Positions 12,484-24,600 of a stretch of DNA of 64,000 nucleotides are shown piece after piece. Positions within the stretch are counted from its first letter, which is position 1; each line of letters begins with the position of its first letter. The DNA comes from Sparassis latifolia (Eukaryota; Basidiomycota; Agaricomycetes; Polyporales; Sparassidaceae): NCBI GenBank assembly GCA_018466975.1, contig CM031558.1, forward strand, positions 2,418,001 through 2,482,000, in the 5' to 3' direction. The notes beneath the pieces were generated by a model. It worked only from the letters and a program-made list of their open reading frames with translations. It was not told the origin of the DNA and ran no database searches. A program made the position numbers and the translations under genes.

Positions 12484-13559
12484 GACGATGCAGGAGTTGC
12501 GAGGTCCTGTCAGTGTGTACGGTCGGAGTTGCGAACTACGTGGCATACACCTGCGGCCCAGTTTGGAACAGCAGCAAGCAAGCAAGAACGTTCTCGCTGC
12601 GTCGGCGCACGCTTTTTCATTGCAACTCCATGGGAGTCTGCTGTTTGCTCGTAGACCTGGCCGACTTGATTAGTATGCAGTGCCGATGCAGATTTTACCC
12701 CTCTGCTCGCTTCCAGTGCCGGAAGACACTTGTCCCTGGCCATCAGGCTGTGTGTCGTGCATGGTGCCTTTCAAACTCATCTCTGCAAGAGTCAAACATC
12801 ATGTTATCTGGAATGAATACAGCGGATGCCGTAGTATATTGAACAAATCAATTCTATCTGCGGTCAAATGTAAGTATTGTGATGTCCACATCGGTTGTTG
12901 CGACGCATGTATTCTTCGTCTAGGTGCTCTTTGGCCACGGCAGCCATGCAGATTCTGGGATGGTGGTCGGACCGTGGAAGGGGGACAGCGCTACCAAATT
13001 GCGGAGATCAGGTTAACCGCTCTCTGGTCACTCAAAGTTTGAGTCGAAGACATTGTCGCGGGGACATTGTAGCGAGGACATTGTGGCAACGACGTTGAAT
13101 AAGGCCGAGTCCCAGTATTTGTCATGGCCTTCAGATCTGAACATTGAACATTGAACTTGGACAAGACGGCTGCTGGAGGCGAGTGATAACCCTGGGTTCA
13201 AGAACGTGGCCAGCACTGAACCAAAATTGTATTGCCCCCACTGGCAGAATTACCGTCTGGCACTAAGCAGTGGTACGTTGTAATGCGGACAAAGAGGCAG
13301 GATATCGAGCACGTATGGTGCGTGATATATATCGTTCTGCCTTCTGGCCTTCACAAGGAGACTTCTAACCAGTACGATCCATTCGCTGTCATGTCGGGCA
13401 CGTTGTTTACGAATACTGCCCTGATATTGCTGAAGACGAAGCATTGTTCGGTCACTCATCTCCCCGTTGTCGTCCTGATCGAGACTTTCTTTCTTTCTCT
13501 CAAAGGTTCGAAGAACAGGTTGAGTGGTTCAGCCAGGATGATGCGCCAGATTACTACCA
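12484..13559. other. No gene recognised
   Basis: Several overlapping short ORFs on the plus strand (12513-13042) show no domain. A small degenerate repeat at 13049-13090 is listed separately. Confidence 0.45.
13049..13090. repeat. Degenerate 14-bp tandem repeat, three units
   Basis: Units start GACATTGT and continue with six variable bases (CGCGGG, AGCGAG, GGCAAC). A weak fourth unit follows with GACGTTGA. There is no link to a gene. Confidence 0.6.
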
Positions 13560-14790
13560 CAAACTTTTATTCACACGCTGGGATGAACTCTGTGCATCAC
13601 GCTCTTCCCTGATTCTTTGTGCCGCCTGTGGCGGGACACCTCCACCTGTATTCTGGACGTGTTGTTATCTTCGTGGACGATGACTCTAACCAGATGTCTA
13701 TACTACGCTTCCGCCTCAAGTTGTCCACCAGCGATCGTCTCCATATGACTATCATGCCTCATCCCACCTCGCACCAGGATGCTGGCCCGCTCGTAAAACA
13801 GCGTGTTTCTGACGCAATAGGTATTAGGTTTCCTCTACTCGCACATTACATGATGATGTCACATATCAACGTTCTGCGTGCATCCTCTCACCAGATCGCA
13901 CTCATCGAAATGTAAGATGCATCATGCCTCCTCGAAATGCACTTCGAGTGCCAGATTGACGAGATACAATATGCTGTGGCCGACCTAGATGCAGCATGTT
14001 TTAATCCCCCGACCTCACCGAGTTGCGCGTGGACGTCTGACAATTCGCCGCGCATGTCTCTTCGCATCGGCGTCTATCTCCCGTGTTCGCGAACTTGCTA
14101 TAAGATGCCACGGCCCTGGCCATCGCCAGCTATTCACCTTTCGAAATCTCATCGACTGCCTGTGCGTGCTAGCTAATCTTACAGGCTGGACCTCGCTGAC
14201 TTGAACATCTTTCCGTCGTTCGGCACTGGACCTATCTTGGGCTCTGCCGATTTCACCCAAGATATTGCACATTCGAACTGCTGTGCTGCGGGTCGATGCG
14301 TTTGCTCTTCATTTGCCTCGGGAACTCCATCCACAACCTGTCCCTCACACGATGCAACATCCCGTATACGACAGACCTTAGCCAAGTGATTAATCTGCGC
14401 CTGAAGAACATCGACCCACATAAGATTCTCGAGCCACTTTTGCTCAATCGCGTGCACTCGTGTCCGAGCTTCCACGCTCTCGTCTCGCGTTCCATGTTGT
14501 ACAAATTCGAAGCATACGACATTTGGCTATGTCCGTGACTGACGGTCCTTGAGCTAGCTGATTGTGCCAACTTCACGAGTACAGACATGTGTGCGATGGT
14601 TCAACGTTCAGGTGTGCCACAAAGCTCACGCGAAAAGTGTTTTTGCTGATGATGAATTGGACGAATTCACCGGTACGTCCCTTACCAATCTAACGGTTAT
14701 CGGCGGAATGGGGCTCTTGCCGACGGACAGAGAATGGCTCAACCAGAACGTTGGCTACGTCGTGCAATGGGTGGTGTGGTGGTTACGAGT
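13560..14790 (+). pseudogene. Decayed F-box protein paralogue
   Basis: Pieces of the intact F-box gene at 15231-16844 can be followed here in the same order but in shifting frames with stops. They are CRLWRDT-like sequence near 13620, FVDDDSNQMSILRFRLKLS with VKQRVSDAIG at 13670-13830, a Cys-Phe-Asn-Pro-Pro leucine-repeat-like patch near 14000, NLRLKNIDPHKILEPLLLN near 14400, and TDREWLNQNVGYVVQW near 14720-14780. No start with an F-box was found. Because intact and decayed copies sit side by side in the same orientation, a tandem duplication followed by loss is the simplest reading. Confidence 0.75.
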
Positions 14791-15230
14791 GTCATACGAT
14801 ATCTTACTGAGGATTGTCAGCATTAAGCGTACAGTTTGGTATGCCGCTACGGTGTTGTTTCTATACGCACCTGACTCAGGCGTGAGAGGGCGTGAGCGTG
14901 ACGTAGGAATTCCGCTCACCTTACATAATGGAGATGGAAAAAATCACCTCGAGCGTACCCTGAGGCCTGCATGACTCGGAGGCGCCGCTGATGAGAAGTT
15001 ATATATTCCTTCACAACTAATAGGCGGCTTTCCAACGTATTCTTCTCAACCCAGTTTGCCAGAAGCATCGTCCACAGGTAAGAATACACAAGATTGTCTG
15101 CTTGGTTGTGATCGCTGATTGGGGAGCCACCGTCACAGCATCCACTTGAGACTGTAACGTCCGAGTCCGTTGCTTTCAATCTTTCCCGTTACATGAAGTG
15201 ATACGATATGGAGGAGCTCGGTCTGTAATC

Positions 15231-16844
15231 ATGATTCCCTTCGATACCCTATCATACCGACAGTGTTGTCTAGAAGCACAGAGTACGGCTTTGACCGTGG
15301 TGACGAGTTCCGACCAGGACTGCGCTACGCCGTCTTTGTCGCCACCAGACAGCAAGACGCTCAGGACAATCAATGACCTCCCCGTTGAAATATTGATTCA
15401 AATATTCGAACACTCGGTCTTATTCACTTGCAAGCACGATGATCATAGGCTGGCCTACTGGGATGAAGTGGATCGGATGACACGTCAACGCTGGATGGTC
15501 CCGCGAAACGTTTACACACGCAGGGACGAAAGTGCGGACCCGCGCTCTCCTTCACTCTTCCCTGATGCGCTTGCCGCCGTGTGCTGCCTATGGCGAGACG
15601 CCCTCACGCTTGTCTCCTTATTTTGGACACGCATCGTGGTCTTCGTCGATGACGACCCTACACCACTGTCCAGACTACGTACACGTCTCGAACTGTCCCA
15701 CGAACACCCTCTCGACATCATTATAACGAGACACCTTTGCTCGGTTACTGACTCTGACCCTCTCGAAAAGCAGCGTGTTACAGACGCAATGCAGGTCCTC
15801 TACCAGCACATAGCTCGATGGCGCTCACTTCGTATTAATGTGCTGCACACAGTATCTATTCCCGCACCAAACATTCAGATGCAGGGTCGTGCCGCGTCCC
15901 TCATCAATCTTCGTTTACAGTCACACATTCAGATGCAGGGTCGTGCCGCGTCCCCCATCAATCTTCGTTTACAGTCACAGATGGCCAGGAAGCGATTTCG
16001 CCCTGCCGGCATCGCGAAACTCTGTTTCCACGCACCGGGACTGACTGATCTGGAAATCGACGGACTGACGTTCCGCCGTTCGTTTCTCTCCATACCTCAG
16101 TCCATCGCCTCTGTCAAGCGGCTCGTCATTTCACGTTATTCGCCAGGCACTCAGTCACGCATGTTGTTCACCGTACGCGCCCTCGCCGAGTGCCTCAGCG
16201 CTCTCCCGCATGTGGATGAGGTTTCTCTCATTGATCTCGATATATCTTCGTCAGTCGGCGCTGCGCTTCCCCAACCATTAGCATTCACTGCGAGTTTTTT
16301 CCATCTTGAGGGCCTCTCGAGCGAAGTCCTACAAGCCCTCTTCGATCTTTTGGATTCGGACCTCAATTTCCTTCACCTTATACGGTGTGCTGTGCCCGAT
16401 TCGATCGACCTCGGATGGGCGTCCGAACTGCATCTGCAAAACCTCGACACGACAGAATCCATCGCACCGTTGTTGCTGAATTGGGACTCGGAGGTTCTCT
16501 ACTTCCACGCCTGTCCTAGTTTCAATTCGGCCCTGTTAGACGAGATGGCAGAAGAGGCGGAGGATGGTGCCTGGCTGTGTTCCACGCTGGAGGAACTCAG
16601 TATTTATGACTGTCGCAGATTCAACAGCGGCGATATACGCAGGATGGTCCAAGCCCGTCGCATGTCGCATGCTGAGATTGGTTTTGCCGACAATGCTCAT
16701 CCTGCGTTCGTCGTGACGTCTGTTCTGTATCTCAAGGTTCAAAACGGACCTGAGCTTGCACCGAAGGATCGAGAATGGTTTGATTGCAATGTCCAGTCTG
16801 TGTGGTGGAATGGCTGGCAGGGTGGCCATCAGGAGGAGTGGTAG
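15231..16844 (+). CDS. F-box domain protein
   Basis: This is a single-exon gene of 537 residues from the ATG at 15231; the frame is also open a little upstream, but only from a GTG. An F-box-like motif (INDLPVEILIQIFEHSV) lies at about residues 47-65, as in Skp1-binding adaptors of SCF ubiquitin ligases, followed by a Trp-rich WRDALTLVSLFWTRIVVFVD block typical of large basidiomycete F-box families. The remainder contains leucine-rich segments (LTDLEIDGLTF, VDEVSLIDLDI, ELHLQNLDT) that probably form an irregular LRR-like substrate-binding fold. It carries an in-frame 54-bp tandem duplication at 15871-15978. The substrate is unknown. A decayed paralogue lies directly upstream. Role in ubiquitination is inferred from the family. 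Confidence 0.85.
   Translation: MIPFDTLSYRQCCLEAQSTALTVVTSSDQDCATPSLSPPDSKTLRTINDLPVEILIQIFEHSVLFTCKHDDHRLAYWDEVDRMTRQRWMVPRNVYTRRDESADPRSPSLFPDALAAVCCLWRDALTLVSLFWTRIVVFVDDDPTPLSRLRTRLELSHEHPLDIIITRHLCSVTDSDPLEKQRVTDAMQVLYQHIARWRSLRINVLHTVSIPAPNIQMQGRAASLINLRLQSHIQMQGRAASPINLRLQSQMARKRFRPAGIAKLCFHAPGLTDLEIDGLTFRRSFLSIPQSIASVKRLVISRYSPGTQSRMLFTVRALAECLSALPHVDEVSLIDLDISSSVGAALPQPLAFTASFFHLEGLSSEVLQALFDLLDSDLNFLHLIRCAVPDSIDLGWASELHLQNLDTTESIAPLLLNWDSEVLYFHACPSFNSALLDEMAEEAEDGAWLCSTLEELSIYDCRRFNSGDIRRMVQARRMSHAEIGFADNAHPAFVVTSVLYLKVQNGPELAPKDREWFDCNVQSVWWNGWQGGHQEEW
15871..15978 (+). repeat. In-frame 54-bp tandem duplication in F-box gene
   Basis: Two adjacent 54-bp copies (15871-15924, 15925-15978) differ at one base (CTC versus CCC). 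Each encodes an 18-residue unit beginning IQMQGRAAS, with Leu or Pro next. The near identity indicates a recent duplication. Confidence 0.95.
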
Positions 16845-18047
16845 AATGAGCTGAAGAGTAGTATGTTCTGTTTGTTGCATTATTTGACTGTTTTTATGCT
16901 CAACTTGCATGACTACTGATACGTTTCCAGCTGAACACTGTGCCAAATAGAAGTGCAATGTGCGCTGGCGAGGACTGCTGCATCTATGATCTGGGAGGGT
17001 GGAGAATATGTGCACGTTGGACTGGGCTTGTAGCATGCCATGAATTGAAAGATAGACTAATTTCATAGGCCTGTATCATACAGGCAGCCTTCCGCCAGTA
17101 CCGGTGGTGCGCAGACGAAAATTGTACGGGCATGTAGCCTACGGCATTTCATTCACAATGTTCTCAAACTTGCGTGTCTCGTCTCACACTTAATGCTCTC
17201 GAAACTCACCTCAAGGATCTTCACCCAGGTCCAGCTCTCCACAGTTGCAGAGACCTTCTCGGGTCACTTCTCAGTCTCAGTCACGTGGACTCGTCACAGC
17301 GTGTCCTCCAATCAGCACCGTAATCTATAGAGAGGAACGACCCTACACCGTAACAGAGTCGCTCATCCCGCATTTAGTAGCTGCGATAAATATTGTACGA
17401 TCTTGAGCACTGCTTGCTGACCATTGTGACTAGTGAAATCCAACTTAATACTTACTTGTACATGTCACCGCAGCTCAGTCGTGTCATCGCCTCCAGATTT
17501 CAACTGCCACTCTTTGCACTTTCTTACTTTTGTTGCTACGTGATACTGTCATCCTGGGGTGGTCCGTTTGTCACTATTCAGCGAGTGTTCTCTGCGCTGA
17601 TGGAGCTACTTTCCAACAGGTTCGATGCCTCTCAGGCTCCTGAGCTTTCGCAACATTTCTCGACAACTGCACAACAGAATTGTCAAAAACTGAGGCAGTC
17701 TACGCGAACTATAGTCAGAGTCAGTGACCGTTGTGTTCTGCGACGAGGCTTCGCTCGCCGTTGTCCGAGGTGTCTCATCCGTACTCTTCTGTGTTCAGTT
17801 TCGCCTCATCCCATACTCTTGTCAGTAGCAACCACCATTGGCCGCGACGATGTATCGGAAGTGAATCCGTTCATGGACCACGACACACTTCAGTGTCCTC
17901 AACGTTCTATCCGACCTCAGTTGCCCGACATGTTCCAATGTTGCGTGGTATGTCGTCGTTGTCTTCACCACCTACCCAACGCTACTTGTTTCCCAGGATG
18001 TTGAGGCATCATGGTAAGCTGGAAAATCAGTTTGTCCGTGGGTACTT
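16845..18047. other. No gene recognised
   Basis: A plus-strand open frame at 17393-18004 is rich in Cys, Ser and Arg, has no recognisable motif, and runs into the truncated citrate synthase copy. I see no supported gene. Confidence 0.4.
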
Positions 18048-19410
18048 GCAGTGTTGGTCATCCTGTTCCTTCTCCATGGGGACCACGGACTGAACATCTC
18101 ATGCACGACGGTATTACAGACCGGAAGCTCGCTGGTCGACCCTTGCTCTCCTGTTGCGTGCGTGTTTCTTTATTTTTATACTGCGTTGCGCAGTACTAAT
18201 GATGCGGCTGTAGTGCCGGCTGTAGTCATCCTGTGGTTATCGTCCGAGCGTGGCAGTTCTAATTTAGTATCACTGCAGCATTGGGCCTCTACACGGTGAA
18301 ATTCTTTCCGCTCAGAAGCCTACTATCAGACTAAAGCCTCACTTATAGGTGGTGCGAACGAGGCCGTCGTTCGGATGCTAATCTCGATCGGACGGTGCGC
18401 ATTGAGGCTCTGGTGTCATTCCGGACAATTAATTCATTTGTTTGCTCGCAAGTCCGGAGAACGTGTCGAGAGGCGCGAGAAGACACTTTCAGGGTTTGGT
18501 CACCGGTACGTATTGACGTCGCCGATGATTGGCCTGGAGCTGAATCGTCCCTCTGCGTCTTGTAGTGTATACAAGAATGTAAATTTTCTGCGTTCTGGGA
18601 GTGAATTACGTCTCAGTAAAGAATGACGACAGTCGGACCCTCGTTCTTTCATCGTGCGCAAGACTGCGGACGAATTCTTCAAAGTGTACGTCTCCTTTTT
18701 CTGGTTCCCGCGGCGGTTATGGACCATGTGACACAGGACCGGAAAGGATGAACTGCTCGAAATGGCTATGGCGCTGCATTCGATGCAGCTTCCGCTTGAC
18801 GAAGTACTCAGGATCTGCTCCAAATGTGGACTTCTGGTACGTCAGTCCGCTGCTGTAGCGCTCATGTATTGCGTAATTCGCTAGGAGGTGAAGTGCCCAT
18901 TTAACTCTTCGCCACGCTGAAAATGACTCTGAAAATTATTCAGTGGACTGATCTATTACCGGGCAGTGCGTGCGTAACATGCGTCTGGCGCTTTGCACGT
19001 TCAGCACTGATCATGCGTTACGTGGGCTCTCCCCTCGACTTTTTCCCCGTTGTTCGCGGCGCCGAGAGCGGTAGGATGGCTAGCCTGCTGGCATCAGATG
19101 ATGCTGCAGGAAGGCGGTGTGAAGATCTGGCGTCCGCGGCAGGTATGCAAACACGTTTTTTCGTCACCCTGTTTTGTGACCGAACGAGGGTGCTCGCAGA
19201 TTTACGTGGGGTGCAAGAAGACGCGACTACGTCTCTCTAGAACAGCGTCCGGGCGTCCAGAATGAGACAGACCCCTTCTGCATTGGAGCATGGAGGTTGA
19301 GTGATGCGTGACTGAACTTCGCGAGATGTGCGAACTGAGTGCTGCATGTCTATTTCAGGATCACGAAGCGCACTATGTTGGCCAGCTTCAAGGGGAAAGC
19401 GAGACTATAA
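18048..19410 (+). pseudogene. Citrate synthase, 5'-truncated pseudogene
   Basis: This copy is similar to exons 8-20 of the intact gene at 8141-10672, including most introns, and ends with the same KARL-TAA. Everything upstream of the exon with the first catalytic His is missing; that motif now reads HGDHGLN. Damage includes an altered exon-9 region, a 19-bp deletion after TCCGGAGAACGT near 18456 that shifts the frame, and scrambled sequence before NVDFW near 18790. The 3-nt GAG microexon context is preserved at about 18885-18887. No open frame longer than short pieces remains. Confidence 0.9.
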
Positions 19411-19692
19411 CCCGTGCGCATTGTGTAGTAGGTCGGATACACTTTGAAATACATCTGAATATACGTTCTTATGGTCGAGAGGGTGGACAATGGCTACTAA
19501 GTTACCGCTGACGTGACAGCATTGTGACAGGCACGGTATTTGGGAGTATTTGTGTCGGATGATAATAATATCGCGTGTAGTACAGTCTGTTGCACACCCA
19601 TCACTACCCTTTTCTCTTTTTCTCGTCTGTCGCCTCTAAAGCCCGCTGAGCTCCCTGCTCTTCCTCTCCTTCCGTATCCCCACATTCCTACA
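19411..19692. promoter_or_regulatory. Upstream region of the GPI-anchored protein gene
   Basis: The last 100 bases before the ATG at 19693 are pyrimidine-rich (TCTTTTTCTCGTCTGTCG, CTTCCTCTCCTTCCG), a common feature of highly transcribed fungal promoters. No specific factor site was identified. Confidence 0.35.
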
Positions 19693-20561
19693 ATGTTCGC
19701 TACACTCATTACCGTCGCTCTCTTCTCCACCCTCACCATCCAGGGAGCTCAAGCTCAAGGCCTTTCCATCGATACCCCCACCATTGCCCAGGTAGACTCC
19801 TTCGCGTCGCGGCTTGGCAGTGTGCGTCACCGTCCTGACACGCCTTCTACCCATTTAGTGTCAGGCAGTCACTGTGACATGGACCAGCACGAACAACCCC
19901 CCCTACAACCTCGTTGTCGTCAACTCCGATGACCCGTGCGGTGACGCAATGTCTGTATTCACTCGTCTCCATGCGCGTTGCGATGTCTGATTCTGGCTGC
20001 AGTGACGATCTTGGTGACTATAATGGCCTAGCCACGAACTGGACCGTCAATGTTCCTGCTGGTATGAGTGTGACGTTCTCCTTAATGGACTCGCAGGGTG
20101 ATGAAGCTTGGAGCGGTGATGTACGATTGACTTCCTTGTTACATGTAGCACTTCTTACATCGTGGCATTTTAGATGGTCGTCGGGCAGAGCGACGATGCG
20201 TCCTGCTTGTCCGCCAACTCCTCTGACTCCTCCGCTTCATCTGGGAGTTCGAGTGCCAGCGTCGATAGCAGCGCTATACCAGCTGAGGCTGAGCCTAAGA
20301 CCACGTGGGTACTCTGCAGCAAGTGGTGCATTTTTCGCAGTCTGCTGATTACCGCTGTATTGCAGCCTATACGTCTCCCCCAGCTTCGCTGAGCCCACCG
20401 CCTCGAGCCACTCCGCATCGGCTTCCTCTTCCGCCGCAGTTCCCGTCGGTGCTGCCAATGCAGGCACTAACCCCACCAACTCCGCCGGATACAGCATGCG
20501 CGAGTACAGCGCTCCCATTATGGTGCTCAGTGCCATTGCCGCCATAGCGCTGTCGCTCTAA
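19693..20561 (+). CDS. Secreted Ser/Thr-rich GPI-anchored cell-surface protein
   Basis: Five exons (19693-19791, 19859-19950, 20003-20120, 20174-20304, 20366-20561) join in frame to 211 residues. The start MFATLITVALFSTLTIQGAQAQ is a signal peptide with a likely cleavage after AQA. The mature domain contains CQAVTVTWTSTNNP, NSDDPCGDAI and NWTVNVPAGMSVTFSL, which resembles the Kre9/Knh1-type beta-sandwich region of Ser-Thr-rich GPI-anchored fungal proteins. It is followed by a Ser/Ala-rich linker suited to O-glycosylation and a hydrophobic C-terminus (YSAPIMVLSAIAAIALSL) after a GYSMREYS stretch, as for GPI transfer. It probably sits at the plasma membrane or cell wall; its exact role is unknown. 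Confidence 0.82.
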
Positions 20562-21649
20562 GGTACCACGTCGTGTATACCCTTTTTTATCTTCATCTGG
20601 GTGCGCCCTGTATAGCCGTACGGCGCTGTTTTTTCTTGGTTTACGCGGTCGCCTTTGGAATGTTTCCGGGCGCGGATTGTGTAGGTGTGCAGGACGGGAG
20701 TTCGGCGGCTGCTGGTTTCAGTTGGCGATTTCTCTGTGGAACCAGTGCAGTCCGAGCGGGTCTGGTGCAGTGGTTCCAAGCTGGTTGTAACCAATATCGT
20801 GTATTGGGATTAGGAATTGTTGCCAATCATTATTGTTCTAACTTATACCTTTGGTGTGAGAGTTTGTAGTATCAATGTGGAGGTATCGTGAATTCTGTTT
20901 ATAATCCTTCTAATGAATCTTCGGTGGTTCACAGCTGATGGGACGGGCCGCGAGTGGTTGCAATATTGATCACGTCCAGCGGGCTGCGTTGACCCTCACC
21001 GCAATACCCGGTTGTCAGAAATTTGAGCCAACGTCGTGTATCCACACTTTCACCTTGACGCGGGCCACGAGAACATTCTGCGGCTCAGACAAGCTGCTGA
21101 TTACCTTTGACAGTCCTACTTGTGCCTTGCTGCGTCACTGGTGGATCAGAATCTCATCGTCAATCACCAGGGTGATCATGGGCTTGCTTGAGAGGTGAGT
21201 GTTGGTTGTCCCATCTCACCATGTTAGCATCGAGCCGCAGTTGCGTGGCTAAAAACATCAGTTTCCAGTAGGGCTTTCCCGAAGCCAGAGTACTCGCCTA
21301 ATATTCTCCCCTTCAATAAGATGCCCTAAGTGATTTGTACTGTCACCATAAAATTGTTTTCGCGATATTTATGCAAGTGCTCTGCTTTTAATTACTATTG
21401 TACTGGTGCAACTAGTCCGAGGAACGCGATCGACATTTGACGCGTCGCGCGGGTCATGTGGCCAAGGTCTTATCACCCTCATTAGAAGCCAACTTCTAAG
21501 GCACTCTTGTATCGTTCATACTCCGAAAGCACTATGTACAATCTTGATCTAGGATCTATGACAGTATCTAGAAGGGTCTGTGACTCCGAGGTATTGTCGC
21601 ACTCGTCTTCGCTGTTGCCGCAGCTTTCTCAACCGCCACTGTTTTGCTA
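20562..21649. other. Intergenic, no gene recognised
   Basis: Only short frames without domains are present. The distal part is presumably the promoter and 5' UTR of the PH-domain gene starting at 21650. Confidence 0.5.
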
Positions 21650-24600
21650 ATGACTTCCATATCGCATCCTGGCAGTACCAGTCCTAGGTGGGATGGCCGA
21701 AATTCTGGATTCGTCTCACCTTCTCAACTACAGCAATGGAAGCAACATCAGTCGCGGGAATCTAACCATGAAATTTCCCACTCGCCTCCCCCCATGGCCC
21801 CCACACAAGCCTCGCCAGCAGTAAACGCGCAAGGCCCCCCACCAAATACGGCGGGTCCATCTGGAACTCATACGCGTAGTATTTCCTCGTTCTCCTTGTT
21901 CAAGAACATTCTATCGAGCCAAAGCCATAATGCGGCATCACATGCTGCACCTAGTTCTTCGCAGTCGCAGCGTCAGCCCGGCGCTCAGAATGGATCTGGC
22001 CATCCACCTAACAGTCCTGCGTATCCGGTGTCACCATCCAGTGCCCCTCCCACGAATGGTGCGCCCTCACCAACATCACCTCCTGCGCCTCAACCAGCAC
22101 TTCAAAGAGCAGCAACTACAGGAACGACGGCATCCGGTGGCCGACCGCTACATCCGGAAATCAAGTCTATTGTCGACTTGACAATTGCTCATGCTCACAA
22201 AATTTACTACTCTGGACCTTTACTGCGACGGATTGATCGGCAACCTGATGGCCAGAAGCCTGCAAGAGACGAAGGTTGGCGAGACGTGTGGGCGCAGCTA
22301 GGAGGAACAACATTGAGTGTGTGGGACATGCAAGCCGTGGACGAGGCTAGCAAGGAGGGTAGACAGGTTCCTCCCACATATATCAATGTCACAGATTCTG
22401 TGAGTAGTGTATCTGCGTGGATTTCTCGCTTCATCCTGATGCTGTGCCTCATCTTGAAAGTTCGTAAATGTCTTGGAGGCGATGACTTTTCCCGCGACTG
22501 CAGATTCCCCAGCGAAGAAGTACACGAACGTGCTGACACTCAACACTGCGGGGTCAAATCTATTGTTGTTCTCCTGCCCTTCCCGCGGCGCGCTGGTGTC
22601 TTGGGCCGTTGCGTTGCGGTTGTCCGCATGGGAGAAATCGAGACTGGAAGAAATATACACTGCACATCTCATACGAATCATTCTGAACGACGGCGAGTCG
22701 CATCGCGATAGCTCTCAGATTTTTTGCTTAACCTCCTTGTAGGGAGAGATGCACCTAGTCCTCTGGTCAATGGCCGTATGGAAGGTTGGGTGCGAATTCG
22801 CATCGCCGGTCAGACCGACTGGAAACAGATGTGGATGGTAGTTAGTGCAGGTGGGCAAGATGGCTCATCTATCTCTTCCGCCGATCACCCGCAAGGATCG
22901 CCTAATACCCCACGCAAGAAGCGCATGTCGCATCTGTTTGCGCGTGAACGCAGCCCCCAGAGACCGGCGAAGCCAATGCTGCAGTTCCTATTGTCGCCCA
23001 AGCCTAAAGACCGCAGAAAGCCAGTGTTGACGATGCGAGATATCACACAGGTGTTTGCGGTTTACCCAGAACGGCCGGAGTGGATCAGTCGAAGTACACT
23101 GATGAAAATAGAAGGCCAGCTGGGTGAGGAAGATCTAGCGGCGGGCATGAGGTCCCTTGAATGCTGGATTTTAGTGATGCCTGAGTTTGAAGGAGGGAAT
23201 CCACAGGCGTCAGAAATGTTGAAGTGGCTGATAGGTACGTGTATCAGGGACCTTTGCAATTCCCTGCGATTTATTTGTCTGCTAGGTATGCACGATGCTT
23301 TTGAGCTCTATGGACGACCTCGTCAGTACAGTTGGAATCCTCGCGATCCTCGATCCATGATGTTTGCCTACCCTATTGGACCGCAAAGAGACGTGCGTGG
23401 TTTGGACCTATTCGGCGTGGCTCCCTCTGACTAGATTCACACAGTTGCTATTCCTAGATCGTGAACTGGCTGAGGTCCTAGATGTTCGCGACGAAAGAAC
23501 CTCTTTTATTAGGGCGCGTCTCCAACACATTCTGTTGGAACGAATGGAAGGTCCTATTCCTCCGATGTCAGCGCCTCCGGCTCTAGCGCAAGGTCCTCCC
23601 ACTTTACCGCCGTTACGCGATGTTGAGATGCACGATGAAACGCACGGTCACACGCAACCACCCGAAAGACTCTCGCTACAACTTCCGCCGCTCGATTTTG
23701 AGACAACTTCTGTCGACAAAACCCCCCCTGCTGTGCCAGAGAAACGTCCACTGACACCCATCACGGAACGAAGCGTGGCGACACGGGACAACAGCCGTTC
23801 ACTTTCCGCTGAACACATCATAACAGCCTCTTCTTCTGTTCAGCATCCTCACCCGGCTACTGTAGTGGAGAGTCCTAAGGAGGTCACCTCTATCCTCGAC
23901 AAACCTATGACTGCCAGTCCGACTGATTCTAGCTTTCCTTCGGACACTGAATTTCGGCCGCACCCTGTTGAGAAGGCTGAGAGTGTACATACTAGTCCAC
24001 GCGTCGACTCACCGTCATCTCACCGTCCTGATACCGCCTCGATTAAGTCAGGACCTTCTATAGGACCACCCACGGCTTCACATCGATTGGTTGCACAGGT
24101 TCCTATACTCTCTGAGATGCAGGCGCATCCAGGTTCTAGACCAGTCTCTCCGCGGGCTTCGACATCGTCGTCGCGTCCCTCAACTTCGGTGCGGGTAGTT
24201 TCTCCCCGTCCAACTTCTCCAGCAACAGTTCTGTCTTCGGTGTATTCCATGTCGTCTATGCCTTCATCTCCTGCATCTCCTCTCGGTGCGGTTACCACCC
24301 AGTCTCCCGTTGTTCCTGCAGCCCCTGCTCCTGCTGCGTTACCCAGACCGCCAGAGAAGAAAAAGGTGAAGCTGATGATATATTGGGTGAGGCTGGCGCA
24401 TTGTACTATATGCATCATTTAGAGGAAATAGGACAAGTTCCTGTTCCGGTGCGCCATCGCCCACCCCCTTCACTCTCGGATGACGAGGAGTCACCGTCAA
24501 ATAGCGACTCGTCATTTACCCCTCCGCCTCCTGTTATAACGAATCCTCTCCGTATCACTAGGTCAACTACGCCTCCGCCTTCTGCTACAGTGCGTCCGCC

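Noticed and set aside
13130..13170. CTGAACATTGAACATTGAAC similar to the second intron of citrate synthase (8488-8509)
   Set aside because: Only about 20 bases match and no neighbouring exon similarity follows, so a third citrate synthase copy is not supported.
17610..17640. GGTTCGATGCC resembling a tRNA B box
   Set aside because: No matching A box, acceptor stem or anticodon arm could be formed around it.
17393..18004. A 203-aa plus-strand frame as a gene
   Set aside because: It has Cys/Ser/Arg-rich random-looking composition, no motif and no splice logic, and it ends at a truncated pseudogene.
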